This document shows, one piece after another, positions 1 through 8,204 of a stretch of 64,000 bases of DNA. A program made the translations under genes and the position numbers. Position 1 is the first letter of the stretch. Each line of letters opens with the position of its first letter. Source of the stretch: Erysipelotrichaceae bacterium (GTDB lineage Bacteria; Bacillota_I; Bacilli_A; Erysipelotrichales; Erysipelotrichaceae); the NCBI GenBank assembly GCA_017432895.1, contig JAFRIG010000073.1, positions 1-64,000 of the forward strand, in the 5' to 3' direction. The notes below the pieces were generated by a model. That model was not told the DNA's origin. It searched no databases and worked only from the letters and a program-made list of their open reading frames with translations.

Positions 1-130
1 GCCGCAGTTTCGCTATCCCTTCTTCTACCCGCTTCCTCACGGAAGTCAGGCTTGGGAGTCGCTATCGGATTCACCGGTAACAGGTGCTCCTTGGGACTTT
101 CACCCCAGATGTATGACATGCCCGTCATAC
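1..130 (-). mobile_element. 5' end of a group II intron (partial, body runs off the left edge)
   Basis: Read on the minus strand from base 130, the sequence starts GTATGAC, folds into a perfect 7-bp hairpin (GTATGAC-GGGCAT-GTCATAC), then continues with GGGGTGAAAGTCCC and a later GTGAGGAAGCGGGTAG block. This matches, from memory, the domain I start of bacterial group II introns: a GUGYG-like 5' end, a GGCAU loop, GGGTGAAAGTCCC and a GGAAGCGG segment. The reverse transcriptase ORF and domains V/VI would lie to the left of the window and are not seen. The 5' end lies immediately after the T-tract of the terminator at 133-160, which is the insertion preference of class C introns. Assignment to a group II intron is fairly sure; the class is inferred. 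Confidence 0.75.
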
Positions 131-132
131 TT

Positions 133-160
133 AAAAAAGACGGCCTCAGTTAGTGCCGTC
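133..160 (-). terminator. Intrinsic terminator of the 146-8711 operon
   Basis: On the minus strand GACGGC pairs with GCCGTC across a 10-base loop and is followed by six T. The hairpin contains the stop codon of the last operon gene. The intron end begins two bases after the T-tract. Confidence 0.8.
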
Positions 161-1141
161 CTGCAGCCTGTCGGCTGTCTGTTTGATGAATTTAAGCATC
201 TCGCTGTCTAGCGGATACCTGATGACGCAACCCGGAGCCAAAATGTGCTCCTTCTTATCGAAGACTCTCAGGCACTCTTTGATCTGGTATTCGATCTTAT
301 CGAAATTGCGATCCGTGATGTCTCTTCGATCCAGGCCACCCATGATACACTTGTTGGCCTGTCTGACATCTTCAAGACTTGGAAGCGATTCCCAGGCATG
401 CCAGTTGAAGATATCCACCGGATAATCCTTAAGGATCTCAAACATGATGTTGGTGCCATGGCAATGGATCGTATCGCATTGACCCGTAGAAGCCTTCAAG
501 ACCTGGTGGTCGTAAGGAACACCAAACTCTTTAAAGACCTCGACGCTGGTGACATCATAACTGGACATCTGCGAAGCGAAGAAGACGCCATCAGCTCCCA
601 GTCCGATCGCTTCTTTGACCAGATCGGAAGTCAGGTCCGCGATCATCTGTAAAGCTTCGTGGATCTGTTTTGTTTCCCCGGTCGCGATGTCTTCCAGGAT
701 CTTGCCGCCTCTTAATTTGTTGGCGATCGTAAACGGCGAGAAGACCGTAAAGATGACCGGTACTTCTTCATCCTTCACCTTCTCCAAAAGCAGCTTCAAG
801 GAATAAAGTTCTCTTTGTAAAGCCTTGCATTCCTCAAGCTTCAGTGGTTTGATCTTGGACCAGTCGTCGATCGAATTGATCGGTGTGGAAATAAGCTTAG
901 CCACTCCACCTTTGGCGATCTGCGAATAGTCGACTTCACAGCCGAAATCTTCGATCGCATACATGCCGTTGTTCATGGTCTTGATCAGATCGGTATCATA
1001 TTCCTTATAGAAATTATAGGTCTCTTGCGCCAGTCTTACGGGATCCATATCGATGCCCGGCAGATGCGTCCAGATCGCATAAGGAAGCCGGTCACATTTT
1101 TCGCCTTTGACAGCTGCGTATATCCTTTCTTTCTTGGTCAT
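146..1141 (-). CDS. URO-D-fold protein, putative methyltransferase (UroD1)
   Basis: The 331-residue protein belongs to the uroporphyrinogen decarboxylase superfamily, which includes HemE and the zinc-dependent corrinoid methyltransferases MtaA/MtbA. It is unlikely to be HemE because there is no haem gene nearby and the C-terminal half carries a metal-type pattern: His226-Cys-His228 in IHCHGTN and Cys305 in APGC. MtaA/MtbA use HxC...C for zinc, so HxH...C is a variant of that site. It is the last gene of the operon; its ATG overlaps the stop of the preceding gene (TAATG), with GGAGG upstream. Its paralogue is two genes upstream. No corrinoid protein is encoded nearby, so the methyl donor and acceptor are unknown. 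Fold: confident. Reaction: inference. Confidence 0.75.
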   Translation of the reverse strand: MTKKERIYAAVKGEKCDRLPYAIWTHLPGIDMDPVRLAQETYNFYKEYDTDLIKTMNNGMYAIEDFGCEVDYSQIAKGGVAKLISTPINSIDDWSKIKPLKLEECKALQRELYSLKLLLEKVKDEEVPVIFTVFSPFTIANKLRGGKILEDIATGETKQIHEALQMIADLTSDLVKEAIGLGADGVFFASQMSSYDVTSVEVFKEFGVPYDHQVLKASTGQCDTIHCHGTNIMFEILKDYPVDIFNWHAWESLPSLEDVRQANKCIMGGLDRRDITDRNFDKIEYQIKECLRVFDKKEHILAPGCVIRYPLDSEMLKFIKQTADRLQDGTN

Positions 1142-2415
1142 TAGTCCTCCAGCATTATATTAAGTATTTCGACATCGGTAGCCTTCATGCCTTCCGCCGC
1201 CATGCGGCCATAGGCCTTGATCGTACCTTCGATGTCCTTTTTGATCATGCCCTCACCATAGCGGTAGCACTTGTCGTTCATGGCCATCTTCACTCCTAAC
1301 AAGGCAGCCTCAACCGCCAGCGAGATCTTGCCGGCACAGCTCGACTTGGCCCCATCGCAGACCATGCCCCCGATCGACGCGATCGTATTGGTGATGACTT
1401 CACAGATCTGTTCATAGTTACCGCCCATGAGGTAGCAGACACCGCAGCCTGCTCCGGCTGCCGCCGAAACGGCCCCGCAATAGGCACTCAGATAACCGAT
1501 ATATTTCTTCTGATGTAAAGCGATCAGGTTGGCCAGAACCAACGCTCTGATCAGCTTTTCATGCGATACATTCAGCTCTCTGGCATATTCGATCACCGGC
1601 AGGGAGACCGTCATACCCTGATTGCCGCTGCCGGAGTTGATGACCACCGGCATTGGACAGCCGTTCATCCGCGCATCGGAACCGGCTGCTGCTGCAGCTC
1701 TGGCTCTTAGCCTGATGTCTTCACTGTGTTCATATTCCCTGATATTGCGGCCGACCTCTTCACCCCAGTTTCCGCAAAGTCCCTGCTCGGAGATTGCGGT
1801 ATTGTCTTTTATCTGTCTTTCAATGATCGGTTCAACTTCACTTAAGTCGCTGTACAAAGCGTACTCATAGATGTCTTTGACATTCATCAGGGATTTATCC
1901 GGTCCGCAGTCCTGACCATCTTCGCATTCTTTATTGAGGAAAGTCTGCTTGTTTCTGATGATCTTCGTGAAATTGGAATGAGTCTGCTGTATTTCCACTA
2001 AGACAGAATCTTCATCTTTGGATGCTTCGATGCGGATATACAGTGTCGGTACATCCTGAGCCAGATGGCAATGGAAGTCGACTCTTCTTAATTCCTCTTT
2101 CAGTAAAGCTCTTTCTTCTTCATTGACAGCGGATATGACCTGTAAGCCCTTATCGGCCTTGCCACCGACCATACCCAGGATGACGGCCGTATCGATACCT
2201 TTGATACCGCCGGAATTGGGTACGACAACACCCTTTACGTTCTTGATTATATTGCCCGAGCAATATACATCGACCTTATCGGGCATGAAGCCCAGTACTT
2301 CTCTCGCCTTCGCTCCGGCTAAAGCCAGGGCGATAGGCTCCGTACAGCCCGTCGCTTCCACCAGTTCGTTCTTTAATATTTCCGCATAGACGCTTTCGAT
2401 CCTAGAGCTTATCAT
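1141..2415 (-). CDS. L-cysteine desulfidase / serine dehydratase-like Fe-S enzyme (UPF0597, CyuA/YhaM family)
   Basis: The 424-residue protein has the family signatures EATGCTEPIALAL near residue 20, CSGNIIKNVKGVVVPN, and a C-terminal part rich in conserved cysteines (AGCGVC, CDGAKSSC). In the family Cys24 and two C-terminal cysteines hold a [4Fe-4S] cluster that activates the beta-substituent of cysteine or serine, giving pyruvate, ammonia and sulfide or water. Length is normal. The start overlaps the end of the upstream URO-D gene by 14 bases and has GGAGG in front, so the genes are translationally coupled. Next to an ATC-hydrolase-like gene and an amino-acid-type importer, a role in breaking down cysteine or a cysteine derivative is likely. 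The exact substrate is inferred. Confidence 0.85.
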   Translation of the reverse strand: MISSRIESVYAEILKNELVEATGCTEPIALALAGAKAREVLGFMPDKVDVYCSGNIIKNVKGVVVPNSGGIKGIDTAVILGMVGGKADKGLQVISAVNEEERALLKEELRRVDFHCHLAQDVPTLYIRIEASKDEDSVLVEIQQTHSNFTKIIRNKQTFLNKECEDGQDCGPDKSLMNVKDIYEYALYSDLSEVEPIIERQIKDNTAISEQGLCGNWGEEVGRNIREYEHSEDIRLRARAAAAAGSDARMNGCPMPVVINSGSGNQGMTVSLPVIEYARELNVSHEKLIRALVLANLIALHQKKYIGYLSAYCGAVSAAAGAGCGVCYLMGGNYEQICEVITNTIASIGGMVCDGAKSSCAGKISLAVEAALLGVKMAMNDKCYRYGEGMIKKDIEGTIKAYGRMAAEGMKATDVEILNIMLED

Positions 2416-3460
2416 CGATGATGCCCTCCTCTTTGACCACTTCTTCCATCAAAGTGAAGACGTAGCGATCCACATCCATCGGCAGGGCACAGCCCGGCGC
2501 AAAGACGACCCGCTTGTCTTTACTCTCGTTGATGACAGTCAAAAGACGCTTGCGGAAGAACTCCTTGAGTTCATCACGATCGTTGTTTTCATTGTAGTAG
2601 TCGTAATGTCTGGCCAAGCCTGTGATCAGGATCTTATCGGTCATAGCCCTTACTTCCGCCACCGAAGAGATCGTATCGGAATCGAGCCCCGGTACGCAGT
2701 TCTCCCAGCTGAAAGCCTGCACATCGTAGTCCAGACATTTGTCAAACATCAGGTTATTCTCCCCATGGACATGCAGGACATTGAACCAGGTCTTATCTTT
2801 GATATAAGCCAGGATCTGTTTGTCATAGGGAGCACAGAATTCATCATAAAGCTCATCGTCGATGACGTTTCTTGAAGCGTATTGATTCGCAAAGAAGATG
2901 CCGTCAATATGGGCTTCCTCGATAAGCATATCCAGATAATTCTTAGTACTTTCAACGATCTTCTCCAGTGCCTCGTGAACTTCTTTTTTATGTTCCTTCA
3001 TCAAAGGAAGTGTCTTTTCGTTGGTGCCTCTGCTCATCAGTTCCTGCAAGGTCGTCAAAGGCGTGAAGATCGTCGAAATGACAGGCTTTTCATCCTTGTA
3101 GTGTTCCACCAGATTTTTGGCGATCGCCGTTTCTCTGATGAAGACCGGATTGTCTTTGCCTTGTACCTCCAAAGATCTCAGGGATTCCAGATCCCTGATT
3201 GGATAGCGGTTGATGACGCCATACCAGTGGGTCAAAGACTTGGACAAAGTGATATCTCCGCCCCAGGCCTCCGGGGGATAGTGGCCGGTCGTCATGATCT
3301 TGACGAAGTCCCAGCCGCAGTAATCAACGACATTTATCGTCGCCTTGGTCATATCGTGAACGTTGTGATCGACCATCGGCATGTGGACCCAGCCGCTGAC
3401 GCCGATGCGATCGAAAGGCTCATGATCGATCATGGCCTTCATGCGCTGCTTGCCGTTCAT
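2402..3460 (-). CDS. URO-D-fold protein, putative methyltransferase (UroD2)
   Basis: This 352-residue protein is a second URO-D superfamily member and a distant paralogue of the gene at 146. It keeps the same unusual metal pattern, His230-Val-His232 (LHVHGENN) plus Cys324 (FAPGCALP). Both proteins replace the HxC of MtaA/MtbA-type enzymes with HxH, which suggests a shared chemistry in the operon. It starts one base after the stop of the LivF-like ATPase gene and overlaps the next gene by 14 bases. It could form a heteromer with UroD1 or act on a different step. No experimentally known homologue can be named from the sequence. Confidence 0.75.
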   Translation of the reverse strand: MNGKQRMKAMIDHEPFDRIGVSGWVHMPMVDHNVHDMTKATINVVDYCGWDFVKIMTTGHYPPEAWGGDITLSKSLTHWYGVINRYPIRDLESLRSLEVQGKDNPVFIRETAIAKNLVEHYKDEKPVISTIFTPLTTLQELMSRGTNEKTLPLMKEHKKEVHEALEKIVESTKNYLDMLIEEAHIDGIFFANQYASRNVIDDELYDEFCAPYDKQILAYIKDKTWFNVLHVHGENNLMFDKCLDYDVQAFSWENCVPGLDSDTISSVAEVRAMTDKILITGLARHYDYYNENNDRDELKEFFRKRLLTVINESKDKRVVFAPGCALPMDVDRYVFTLMEEVVKEEGIIDDKL

Positions 3461-3461
3461 C

Positions 3462-4166
3462 TCAACCTCCCAGATAGCTCTTGATGATCACATCGTTGTG
3501 AAGCAGTTCATCACCGGTACCTTCAATCGTGATCTCGCCTGTCTCTAAGGCATAGGCCCGATCGGAGATCTCAAGTGCCGCCATGGCATTCTGCTCGACC
3601 AATAAAATCGTCGTGCCCTGCTTGTTTATCTCTTTGATCAGCTCAAAGATCTGTTCGACCAGTATCGGGCTTAAGCCCAATGACGGTTCATCCAGCATCA
3701 GGATCTTGGGATCGGACATCAGGGCTCTGGATATCGCTAACATCTGCTGCTCACCACCGGAAAGGGTGCCGGCGATCTGTTTCTGCCGGTCTTTGATCTG
3801 CGGGAAGAGCTCGAAGACTTTTTCATAGTTGCGTTTATTGAGTTCCTTGTCCATGACGGTATAGGCACCCATCAGCAGGTTTTCTTCGACGGTAAATTTA
3901 GGGAAGATCTGTCTTCCTTCCGGACACAGGATGATGCCCATCTTCACTCTGTCGCGCGGGGTGAGTTTGGTGATATCTTTACCTTCAAAAAGGATCTCGC
4001 CTTTCTTGGGTTTCAAGGTTCCGCTAAGGGTGTTCATCAAGGTCGATTTACCGGCACCATTGGCTCCGATAAAGGAGAGGATCTCGCCCTTTTCGACATG
4101 GAAAGAAACACCGCGCAAAGCCTTGATGTTGCCATAGTAGGTATGCAGATCATTGACCTTAAGCAT
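3462..4166 (-). CDS. livF: Branched-chain amino acid-type ABC transporter ATPase (LivF-like)
   Basis: The 234-residue ATPase has Walker A GANGAGKST (about residues 34-42), signature LSGGEQQ, Walker B ILMLDEPSLGL and a late H-loop region (LLVEQN), all typical of LivF. It pairs with the LivG-like ATPase encoded just upstream, overlapping it by 8 bases, and would power the LivH/LivM channel. The transported compound is set by the binding protein at 6895. Because the operon carries cysteine-derivative and methyl-transfer type enzymes, the substrate need not be leucine, isoleucine or valine. Confidence 0.9.
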   Translation of the reverse strand: MLKVNDLHTYYGNIKALRGVSFHVEKGEILSFIGANGAGKSTLMNTLSGTLKPKKGEILFEGKDITKLTPRDRVKMGIILCPEGRQIFPKFTVEENLLMGAYTVMDKELNKRNYEKVFELFPQIKDRQKQIAGTLSGGEQQMLAISRALMSDPKILMLDEPSLGLSPILVEQIFELIKEINKQGTTILLVEQNAMAALEISDRAYALETGEITIEGTGDELLHNDVIIKSYLGG

Positions 4167-4935
4167 CCTGATGCACCCCCTTCCTGCCTAAGTAGGCTTC
4201 GATGACTTCCGGATTCTTCTGAACTTCCTCCGGCTTGCCTTCACAGATCTTGGCCCCGTGATTGAGCACGACGATCTTGTCGGAAATATCCATGACCAGT
4301 TTCATATCGTGTTCGATCAAAAGGATGCCTTTCACATCATTTAACAGTGACCTGATGAAAAGACTCAGTTCCTTCTTTTCCACCGGGTTCATGCCGGCGG
4401 CCGGTTCATCCAGCAAGAGGATCTTGGGTTTGGCCACCAGGGCTCTGCCGATCTCAAGTTTGCGCTGTTTACCATAGGGCAGGCTTGTGGCCTTGTCGTA
4501 GCGGTATTCACTGAGATCGACTCTTTTTAGGATCTCGGTAGCTTCTTCTTTCGCCAGTTTTTCCCACTTGTTTTTCTTAGGATTGGGGAATAAGGAAAGG
4601 AAGGAACCATATTCGATCCTGTGCTGCATACCGATGAGGATGTTATCCTCCACGGACATGTTGGAGAACAGACGGATATTCTGGAAGGTCCGGCTCAGTC
4701 CTTTCTGGACGACGATATCGGTCGAATTGCCCGTGATATCTTCGCCATCCAGGATGACCTTTCCTTCATTAGGTGTATAGAAACCGGTCAGCAGATTGAT
4801 GACCGTCGTCTTGCCGGCGCCGTTAGGTCCGATAAGCGAGGTGATCTGGCCTTCTTCCATCGTGAAGTTCAGATCGTCGACGGCAACCAGACCGCCGAAA
4901 CGGATCGTCAGATCCTTGACTTCCAATAGTGCCAT
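4159..4935 (-). CDS. livG: Branched-chain amino acid-type ABC transporter ATPase (LivG-like)
   Basis: This 258-residue ATPase has Walker A GPNGAGKTT, the LivG-type signature LPYGKQRKLEIGRAL instead of LSGGQ, Walker B ILLLDEPAAGMNP, and the H-loop in LLIEHDMKLVM. The extended C-terminus ending near GRKG is usual for LivG. It lies two bases after the LivM gene and overlaps livF, so the transporter genes are tightly coupled. Confidence 0.9.
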   Translation of the reverse strand: MALLEVKDLTIRFGGLVAVDDLNFTMEEGQITSLIGPNGAGKTTVINLLTGFYTPNEGKVILDGEDITGNSTDIVVQKGLSRTFQNIRLFSNMSVEDNILIGMQHRIEYGSFLSLFPNPKKNKWEKLAKEEATEILKRVDLSEYRYDKATSLPYGKQRKLEIGRALVAKPKILLLDEPAAGMNPVEKKELSLFIRSLLNDVKGILLIEHDMKLVMDISDKIVVLNHGAKICEGKPEEVQKNPEVIEAYLGRKGVHQDA

Positions 4936-4937
4936 AA

Positions 4938-5927
4938 CTACACCTCCTGCTGAGCTGCCTTCTTATGCAGCAGCTTGGACAAAGCTCTGTTGAAACTCTG
5001 CTTCAGTTTTAAGCCCGGTATCGAGTGGTTGAGCCACATGACGACGACCAAGACCAGGCCATAGGCGATCATCCTGTATTTGAACAGGAAGTCGAAACGC
5101 CGCAGATATTCCGGCAGTATCGTCAGGAACAAAGCACCGATCAGGGTACCCGAGAAGTTGCCCAGACCGCCGACCACGACGATACTGATACAGTTGAAAC
5201 TCAGATTGGCGTTGAAGGTCGAAGGTTCCACGTAGGTCATCAGATGAGCGTAGAGGCTGCCCGCGATACCGGCAAAGATGGCCGAGATCGTAAAGACGAT
5301 GACCTTGTTGGGGAAGAGCTTGATACCCATGGCTTCCGCCGCGATCGAATCGTCGCGCATCGCCTGCAGGTTTCGGCCCAGTTTGGAATCGACCAGCCAG
5401 TTCATGAGGATATATGTCAGTATCACAAAGATCAGAGCGAAGTAGAAGAACTGGACCTTGGTTTTGAAACGGAAACCGAAAAGCGTGATGCTTGGAATAC
5501 CGACGATACCCATCTGACCCAGAGTGACCTTATCCCAGTTTCTGATGATCAGGTTGACGATCTCCGCAAATGATAAAGTGATGATCGTCACGTAACGGCC
5601 GGTGATCCTTGACATCGGAAGCGCCAGTAATAAACCCGCCAGGCCTGTGATCAAAATGACCGGCAGGAAGTTGGACGAATAGCTCCAGCCCAGGTGATAC
5701 CACAGACAGGCCGTCGTATAGGCACCGATACCATAGAAGGCCGCATGGCCAAAGGATACGGTACCCCCGATTCCCATCAAAAGGTTAAGGCTCATCGCAA
5801 AGATCATGTTAAGTTCGCAACTTATCAGGATCCTTAACTGATAGGCATCCGCAACCAAAGGGGCCAGGGCCATGAAGACCATGATCAGAACAAAGATGAT
5901 ATTCTTGCTGTTGAGATATTTCTTCAT
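4938..5927 (-). CDS. livM: Branched-chain amino acid-type ABC transporter permease (LivM-like)
   Basis: The 329-residue integral membrane protein has about eight to ten hydrophobic segments. It carries the family marks NLLMGIGGTVSFGHAAFYG and the coupling-helix region EAMGIKLFPNK. Together with LivH it forms the pore of the importer. A positively charged C-terminal tail ends in KLLHKKAAQQEV. It starts 4 bases after livH and precedes livG. Confidence 0.9.
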   Translation of the reverse strand: MKKYLNSKNIIFVLIMVFMALAPLVADAYQLRILISCELNMIFAMSLNLLMGIGGTVSFGHAAFYGIGAYTTACLWYHLGWSYSSNFLPVILITGLAGLLLALPMSRITGRYVTIITLSFAEIVNLIIRNWDKVTLGQMGIVGIPSITLFGFRFKTKVQFFYFALIFVILTYILMNWLVDSKLGRNLQAMRDDSIAAEAMGIKLFPNKVIVFTISAIFAGIAGSLYAHLMTYVEPSTFNANLSFNCISIVVVGGLGNFSGTLIGALFLTILPEYLRRFDFLFKYRMIAYGLVLVVVMWLNHSIPGLKLKQSFNRALSKLLHKKAAQQEV

Positions 5928-5931
5928 TGCC

Positions 5932-6813
5932 TTACACCTTCTTCTGTTCTTTCCGGCCGAAGATTCCGGTCGGCCTGATGATCAGCACCAGGATCAGGAT
6001 GCCGAAACTTATAAAGTTGGAAGCCGCCATCGACCAGTAACCGGATACCAGGTTCTCGGCAATGGCCAGGATGTAGCCGCCGACGACCGCACCTTTTAAT
6101 TCACCGATACCGCCTAAGACAGTCGCGGCGAAAGCCTTGTTGCCGATCGCGGAACCGACCGAGATCGAGATCGACTTCAGATACATGCAATAGGCCACAC
6201 CACTGACCGCCGCCAGCATCGAACCTACCGCAAAGGAAACACCGATCAGCCTATTGACCGGCATGCCCATCAGGTGACAGGCATTGAGATTCTGTGACAG
6301 AGCTCTAAGTCCTCGTCCGACTCTGTTGTTTTGCGTAAACCAGGACATGAAGCCCAGGATACATAAAGTTGCCAATATGATGATGATCTGAATGGCGCTG
6401 GTCCTCGCACCGAACAGATCGATATATTTACCATCCAGCAGCGTCGGGAACTGTTTGATCTCGCTGCCGAATGTTCCCTGACAAATTTGTTCAAGGATCG
6501 TCTTGACACCGATCGAAGAGATCAGGGCATAGGTGTTGCTGTCACCCTTTTCTCTGATCGGCCTGATGGCTATGACTTCGATGATGTAGCCGATCGCACC
6601 GGCCGCCATCAGCGTCAGAATAAAAGTCAGCAGGACAGACGAACCCGTTAAGGAAGTATACAGTGCATAGAATATGACTGCACTGGTCAGAAAGACGGCT
6701 GCATTGGACATGTTTATCAGCTGCAGGATCGAATAGATCAAAGAGTAGCCGATAGCCGTCAATGCATAGATAGATCCCAAGGAGATACCGTTGACCAGTA
6801 TTTGCAATAACAT
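5932..6813 (-). CDS. livH: Branched-chain amino acid-type ABC transporter permease (LivH-like)
   Basis: The 293-residue permease starts MLLQILVNGISLGSIYAL, the classical LivH N-terminus, and has about eight membrane segments. The coupling region is CHLMGMPVNR and the glycine-rich AATVLGGIGELKGAVVG stretch follows. A good ribosome binding site (GGAGG) lies after the intergenic hairpin at 6834-6868, which separates it from the binding-protein gene and probably reduces permease expression relative to the binding protein. Confidence 0.9.
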   Translation of the reverse strand: MLLQILVNGISLGSIYALTAIGYSLIYSILQLINMSNAAVFLTSAVIFYALYTSLTGSSVLLTFILTLMAAGAIGYIIEVIAIRPIREKGDSNTYALISSIGVKTILEQICQGTFGSEIKQFPTLLDGKYIDLFGARTSAIQIIIILATLCILGFMSWFTQNNRVGRGLRALSQNLNACHLMGMPVNRLIGVSFAVGSMLAAVSGVAYCMYLKSISISVGSAIGNKAFAATVLGGIGELKGAVVGGYILAIAENLVSGYWSMAASNFISFGILILVLIIRPTGIFGRKEQKKV

Positions 6814-6833
6814 AGGAATCCTCCTTTCAAAAC

Positions 6834-6868
6834 AGACTTCACTTCAGCTTAAAACTGAAGTGAAGTCT
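6834..6868 (-). terminator. Perfect 14-bp hairpin between binding-protein and permease genes (attenuator-like)
   Basis: AGACTTCACTTCAG pairs perfectly with its complement across a 7-base loop. On the minus strand it is followed only by GTTTTG, so it is a weak terminator or 3' mRNA stabiliser. Such hairpins behind a binding-protein gene typically keep the binding protein in excess over the membrane subunits. Confidence 0.65.
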
Positions 6869-6894
6869 AAAACGATCAGTATGTATAAACAGAA

Positions 6895-8160
6895 TTATTT
6901 AAGTCCGGCAACGGCGTCAACATCGAAGCTGTCGAGGATGTCTTCATAGTTGACCCACTTGAGTTCGCCTGAATCATCTCTTACGATCTGTGAGAGATAC
7001 TGCGTCTGTAAGACACGGCGTCCGGCACCGAAGGTGATGGCACCCTGGACACCCGGGAATTCATTCAAAGTAGCCAGCTGATCTCTGAAGGCCTGACGGG
7101 TCGTGCCGCCATTCTTGATAGCCCAGATAGTCGTCAGCATGCAGTTGTAACCCTGGTCGGCATACTTCTGCGTCGTGTTGTTGTCTTCCGCGAACTTGGC
7201 ACCGTAGAGTTCCTTATAGATCTCTTCGTATTCGATGTAGACCGGATCGCTCAAATCCTTGGTTCTGGCGTAGATACCGTATAAGCCTTCGCCCAGGTCA
7301 CCCAGGTTCTGTAAGACGTTGGAAGTACGGGACTTCGAAGATACCTGCCACTCGCAATCAAGACCGATAGTCTCGGCCTGCTGTCTGATCAGAACGATAT
7401 CGTTCTCGGCACAGAAGCACATGACCAGTTCCGGATTGGTTTCCTTGATCTTGGTCAGGATCGAAGTGAAGTCCTGCTGACCGTCATCGTATTTTTCTTC
7501 CGCCAGCATCTTGACACCCAGCTTGTCAGCCGTCTCGGTGTAGTACTTGTAAGTCTCAAGTCCCCATGAGTCGTTCTCATAAATTAAGGCGATGTTCTTG
7601 TAGCCCAGATATTCGATGTCATAGGCTGCAACTCTGGCTGCCGCTGTATCCTGGGTAACAGAGAGCGAGAAGCCCCAGTCACCGGAAGTAGGTAAGAAGT
7701 CCGACTTCGAGCAGGTCAGAGCATACTGGACGACTTCGGCATCACGATAGATCGTGGCGCACGGATAAGAAACGCCTGATGCGAAGGAACCGATTTCCAG
7801 CAGATAGTACGGATCGGTGCTGGCGACGACCTTTTCCGCGATCGTTGCGCCTTCAGTCGCATCGTTCTTATCATCGTAGTAATCAAGGATGATCTTGCCG
7901 GTACCATCGCCATTGAGCCAGCCTTCGTTCTCCAGCTTCTTCAAAGCGACTTCCAGACCCATCTGGATGTATTCGGCATAGGAAGCGTTGGTGCCTGTGA
8001 ACGGCAGGCTTACTGCGATATGGTAATCGCCATTGGCATCAGCCGCAGTCTCGGCAACTTCTTCGCCTCCACCTTCGTTACCGCCGCCACCACCGTTGGA
8101 GCAGCCGGCAATCGTGAAGATCATCAGAAACACCAGCAATAAACTAAGTAATTTTTTCAT
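6895..8160 (-). CDS. ABC transporter substrate-binding lipoprotein (branched-chain amino acid / amide type)
   Basis: The 421-residue protein has a lipoprotein signal peptide ending in a lipobox (TIAGC, cysteine about residue 20), a flexible Gly/Glu-rich linker, and then a periplasmic-binding-protein type I domain of the LivK/amide-urea class (HIAVSLPFTGTNASYAEYIQ). It would capture the solute outside the membrane for LivHMGF. The family also binds amides, ureas and aromatic compounds, so ligand identity cannot be read from sequence. It lies behind the ATC-hydrolase-like gene with a small hairpin (AGCGGA-TCCGCT, about 8183-8198) in the gap. Confidence 0.9.
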   Translation of the reverse strand: MKKLLSLLLVFLMIFTIAGCSNGGGGGNEGGGEEVAETAADANGDYHIAVSLPFTGTNASYAEYIQMGLEVALKKLENEGWLNGDGTGKIILDYYDDKNDATEGATIAEKVVASTDPYYLLEIGSFASGVSYPCATIYRDAEVVQYALTCSKSDFLPTSGDWGFSLSVTQDTAAARVAAYDIEYLGYKNIALIYENDSWGLETYKYYTETADKLGVKMLAEEKYDDGQQDFTSILTKIKETNPELVMCFCAENDIVLIRQQAETIGLDCEWQVSSKSRTSNVLQNLGDLGEGLYGIYARTKDLSDPVYIEYEEIYKELYGAKFAEDNNTTQKYADQGYNCMLTTIWAIKNGGTTRQAFRDQLATLNEFPGVQGAITFGAGRRVLQTQYLSQIVRDDSGELKWVNYEDILDSFDVDAVAGLK

Positions 8161-8204
8161 GACATTCTCCTTTTCTTATTTCAGCGGATCGTTCCGCTAT
8201 TTTC

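Noticed and set aside
1-130. A riboswitch or T-box leader at the left edge
   Set aside because: The orientation is at the 3' end of the minus operon, behind its terminator, and the conserved blocks fit a group II intron start better than any riboswitch.
146-3460. HemE, haem biosynthesis genes
   Set aside because: No haem genes are near, the metal-type HxH...C pattern is absent from HemE, and two paralogues lie in a transporter operon.
2882-3484. A plus-strand frame of 200 codons opposite the URO-D gene
   Set aside because: It has no ribosome binding site, and its sequence is the complement of a well-supported coding gene.
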